This document shows positions 61,575-64,000 of a DNA stretch of 64,000 bases, piece by piece. A program made the position numbers and the translations under genes. The stretch is taken from positions 16,360,304 through 16,424,303 of the forward strand of contig OZ234496.1 in the NCBI GenBank assembly GCA_965153455.1, written 5' to 3'. How positions within the stretch are numbered: position 1 is the first letter of the stretch; the number at the start of each line of letters is the position of its first letter. This DNA comes from Sphagnum compactum. Taxonomy: Eukaryota > Bryophyta > Sphagnopsida > Sphagnales. The notes below the pieces were generated by a model. The model saw only the letters and a program-made list of their open reading frames with translations. It was not told the DNA's origin and did no database searches.

Positions 61575-64000
61575 ATGGGAGGTCTGACACTGGATTTGAG
61601 GCCGGGCGCAGGTCTCGGCGCCTTCAATTTGGGTATGTGTTTTTATTCTCTTACTATTTCCCTGGAACCCTGTGAATCGATTGAGAAAAGAAAAACGAAA
61701 AATGAAAGAAAGCGACACTGTTGGGTCAATTAGGGTTTCGTATCGCAGGTTTGGAGAATTAGGAATTCTGATGATGTACTACTCATTTGGATTTTGATTT
61801 CCGAGTATGTACTGATACGAAGTTCCCTTGTAGTGTTCATAACTCGCTGCTGCTTCTTTCGATTCCACGATTTTGATCAGGATTTGTTGTTCCTTTTCCT
61901 TGATTTTTGGTATGTTAGGGTTAGGGGTGGATTGCTTGGATTTTGTTGAATTCTGCAAAATTCAAGGCAGCTTTGGCACTCATGAAGGGATGGGTTCTTC
62001 AGGATTTTTTCATGGTCTGCCACCATTTGGAATTTATTGTTTCTTTCCCTCAATTTTTGGTATGCTAGGGTTAGGAGTGGATTGGTTGGATTCTGTTGAA
62101 TTCTGCTAAATTCAAGGTAGCTTCGGCACTCATGAAGCAGGAGTTTGTTCAGGATCTTTTTCTCATAGACTGCCGCTGTTTGATTCAGAATTTGTTGGTT
62201 TTCTTCTCAATTTTTGGTATGCTAGGGTTAGGGGTGGATTGGTTGGATTTTGTTGAAATTCCGCAAAATTCAAGGTAGCTTTGGTACTCAGGATAAAAGG
62301 GGGGTTTCTTCCAGATTTTTTTTCATGAATGCTGCTTCAAAGGTTCAAATTGACACTATGACCAGAGAATTAAGGAATTTGATTGAGTTGCAATAAGAGG
62401 GATGATGATGTGTGAAAAATGGGTTCGGTTGGTTGGCTGGCAGGAATGCCTGTCTGTGAGGCATTGGCATATGTGGAGCAACACAGGGCAGTATTTGATG
62501 TTGTTCATGTCAAGTACAATGATGAGGTGCAAAAGGGCAGCTTGTTTTTTTCTTTTTCCTGGTCCTTGATTTTTGCCCTTTCTGCCACTCTCATATTCTT
62601 TCATGCCGCTCTAGATATTCCTTTTTGAGCTTTTGATGATAAATGGCAGCTGGTCACAACATACATGTTGCTGTTGAAGGTCACTGAACATGTATATCAG
62701 ACTGTTGTTGCTATTTGTTTGCAGCATTCCTCATGAGTTTTCTCTGTGTTTTTCTGTATTGGTTTCTCCTCTTTTTCCTCTACTGGTATTGTGTTGGAAC
62801 AACCTGTGATTGACTCAAGTTGGAATTATGGAGAAATTCTCAACACTTTATGAAGATATATATTTCGATGCACCTTTCTGCCATTGTGTTTGTTGTGATC
62901 AGCTAGTACCTTTGTTATGTCTTGAGTTGCATTTCTGCCAGTTATGAAATGGTACAATGTCGTTGTAGGTCTCTTATTTCCTTCTCAGGACCAGTCAATG
63001 TTGTTTGTGCAAGTGCATGGGGTTATCACTAGTACAATAGCATCCCATTACGGTTATTATGGATCATCCCCACTCTGTTGTAGTATCAGTAGAATGAGCA
63101 TGGTGGTGATAATGCTGGGGTGGGGGGGAGGGGATGGTGCAGGAACCACTAAAAGTGGATCTAGTTATAAGCTTTCCTGAACATGGTTTTCATCTACGTT
63201 TTGAGCCTCGGTCACAGGTACACCACCACCTCTTTCCCTTTGGAGGTGATGCTGCAGTACTACAAATGTTCACCAACTAAGTTAGCAGTTTCTTTGGCTC
63301 ACCATCTGGTTTGAACCTGGATGTTTTGTAGTCTGCTTTACATTTTTTGTGAAACCATTGAAAGGGGGCACTGGGAAGTAGTATTAATCGTAGGGGGGGA
63401 GTTCACTGCTCTGCGACTGCTAACAAAACTTATACAACATTTTGAGATATTGCAGCGACTGCGACTAATAGAGGTGTTTGATGTGCAACGGCTGCAAATG
63501 CGATATGCAACATCATCCATTGGGTGAGGACGCAAGTTCTTTTTAGACTTTGTCATGACCTTGTTTCAATATCTGAGTTGGCACATTTTGTTACTTGGGT
63601 TGTTGACATTCTGACTGCAATGTAGGGGCCCAAGTGTTGCAGCGACTTTTGTGGCTGTGTATGCCCTCTTTGGGCCAACTTTTCCTGGGACTTACAACAC
63701 AAAGCGCTGTATTTACACCTTATTTTACCCTGTGAGTACTTATTGCATCTGCGGTCCATCTCCTTGTTGTGAGATCTGTTTAATGAATTTTTCCATCATA
63801 GATTTAGGTTTCGAGCTACAGCATATAGAAATGGCAAGTTGGCTCTGGTTTTCAGCATACCATGTTTGACCCCAGTTGTTTGTGAGTACTTGATTGGCAG
63901 AGACAATGACTACTATTGACCTGGGTGCCATTGGGTCGTGCAGGGCTTGTCATTTGCATTCCCCATACCTGCACAATATACTGAGTGCTGCCAGCATCGT
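61575..64000 (+). CDS. PHAF1 / UPF0183 family protein, 5' part (At3g51130 type)
   Basis: Six exons in phase reach the window edge: 61575-61632, 62444-62526, 63143-63217, 63456-63523, 63626-63731 and 63944 onward, about 149 codons so far. The start MGGLTLDLRPGAGLGAFNLG matches the family N-terminus. It is followed by GMPVCEALAYVEQH, HVKYNDEEPLKVDLVISFP, LIEVFDVQRLQMRYATS and AVYALFGPTFPGTYNTKR, all strongly conserved in this family. In animals the homologue (PHAF1/MYTHO) associates with phagophores during autophagy; the plant role is less defined and is inference here. The family is usually about 400 aa, so roughly the last 60 percent lies beyond the window. Intron 1 contains a threefold repeat. 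A CpG-bearing leader (61340-61574) precedes the start. Confidence 0.9.
61883..62330 (+). repeat. ~150-bp triplication in PHAF1 intron 1
   Basis: Three units start near 61900, 62050 and 62202 with TGATTTTTGGTATG or TCAATTTTTGGTATG. Each runs through CTAGGGTTAGGGGTGGATTG, TTGGATTTTGTTGAATTCTG and CAAAATTCAAGGTAGC. The repeats include a spurious coding-like frame (GMLGLGVDWLDFVE). Confidence 0.9.

Noticed and set aside
1-64000. tRNA and rRNA genes
   Set aside because: I scanned for B-box-like GGTTC(G/A)A(A/T)TCC arms with a partner A-box and acceptor stem and found none that fold.

Overview
The window is nuclear DNA of a land plant. Three complete multi-exon genes and the 5' part of a fourth are all on the + strand, and each encodes a plant family: an LRR receptor-like pseudokinase, a plant SHPRH-type SNF2/RING protein, an FRO-type ferric-chelate reductase, and a PHAF1/UPF0183 protein. 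Introns are GT-AG and phase-consistent. The gene islands are islands of moderate GC in very AT-rich, repeat-laden intergenic DNA. A moss or another non-seed plant seems most likely from the gene style and base composition, but the sequence alone does not fix the species. The coding models were built by hand from splice sites, reading phase and remembered family motifs; no alignment could be run.

Layout. 1-4.6 kb is AT-rich intergenic DNA with degenerate repeats. 4.6-5.7 kb is a minisatellite-like block ending in the CAG-rich leader of the LRR pseudokinase gene (CDS 6528-10798, 7 exons). 10.8-24.4 kb is a long AT-rich gene desert with decayed repeats, a ~90-bp minisatellite (22.6-23.3 kb) and a 204-bp tandem duplication (24.0-24.4 kb). 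The SHPRH-like gene follows (CDS 25082-35838, about 21 exons). 38.0-41.5 kb is a transposon-like unit with 385-bp, nearly identical terminal inverted repeats, holding a decayed hAT transposase C-terminus and a 120-bp tandem repeat. 41.5-53.9 kb is again gene-poor and full of degenerate repeat families. The FRO gene (CDS 54116-59088, 8 exons), a repeat-bearing spacer, and the 5' end of the PHAF1-like gene (from 61575, running off the right edge) complete the window.

The four genes have unrelated jobs (cell-surface signalling scaffold, DNA damage tolerance/chromatin, iron/copper reduction, autophagy-related trafficking) and show no sign of functional clustering. The most interesting material is structural: the long-inverted-repeat element, three copies of a ~340-bp TIR element in and just beyond one gene, complementary repeats in the introns flanking FRO exons 3-4, an inferred GC-AG intron in the SHPRH gene, the palindrome-cored minisatellite upstream of the pseudokinase, and an unidentified coding-like segment antisense to the SHPRH promoter region. 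I found no clear evidence of a wholly new biochemical system.
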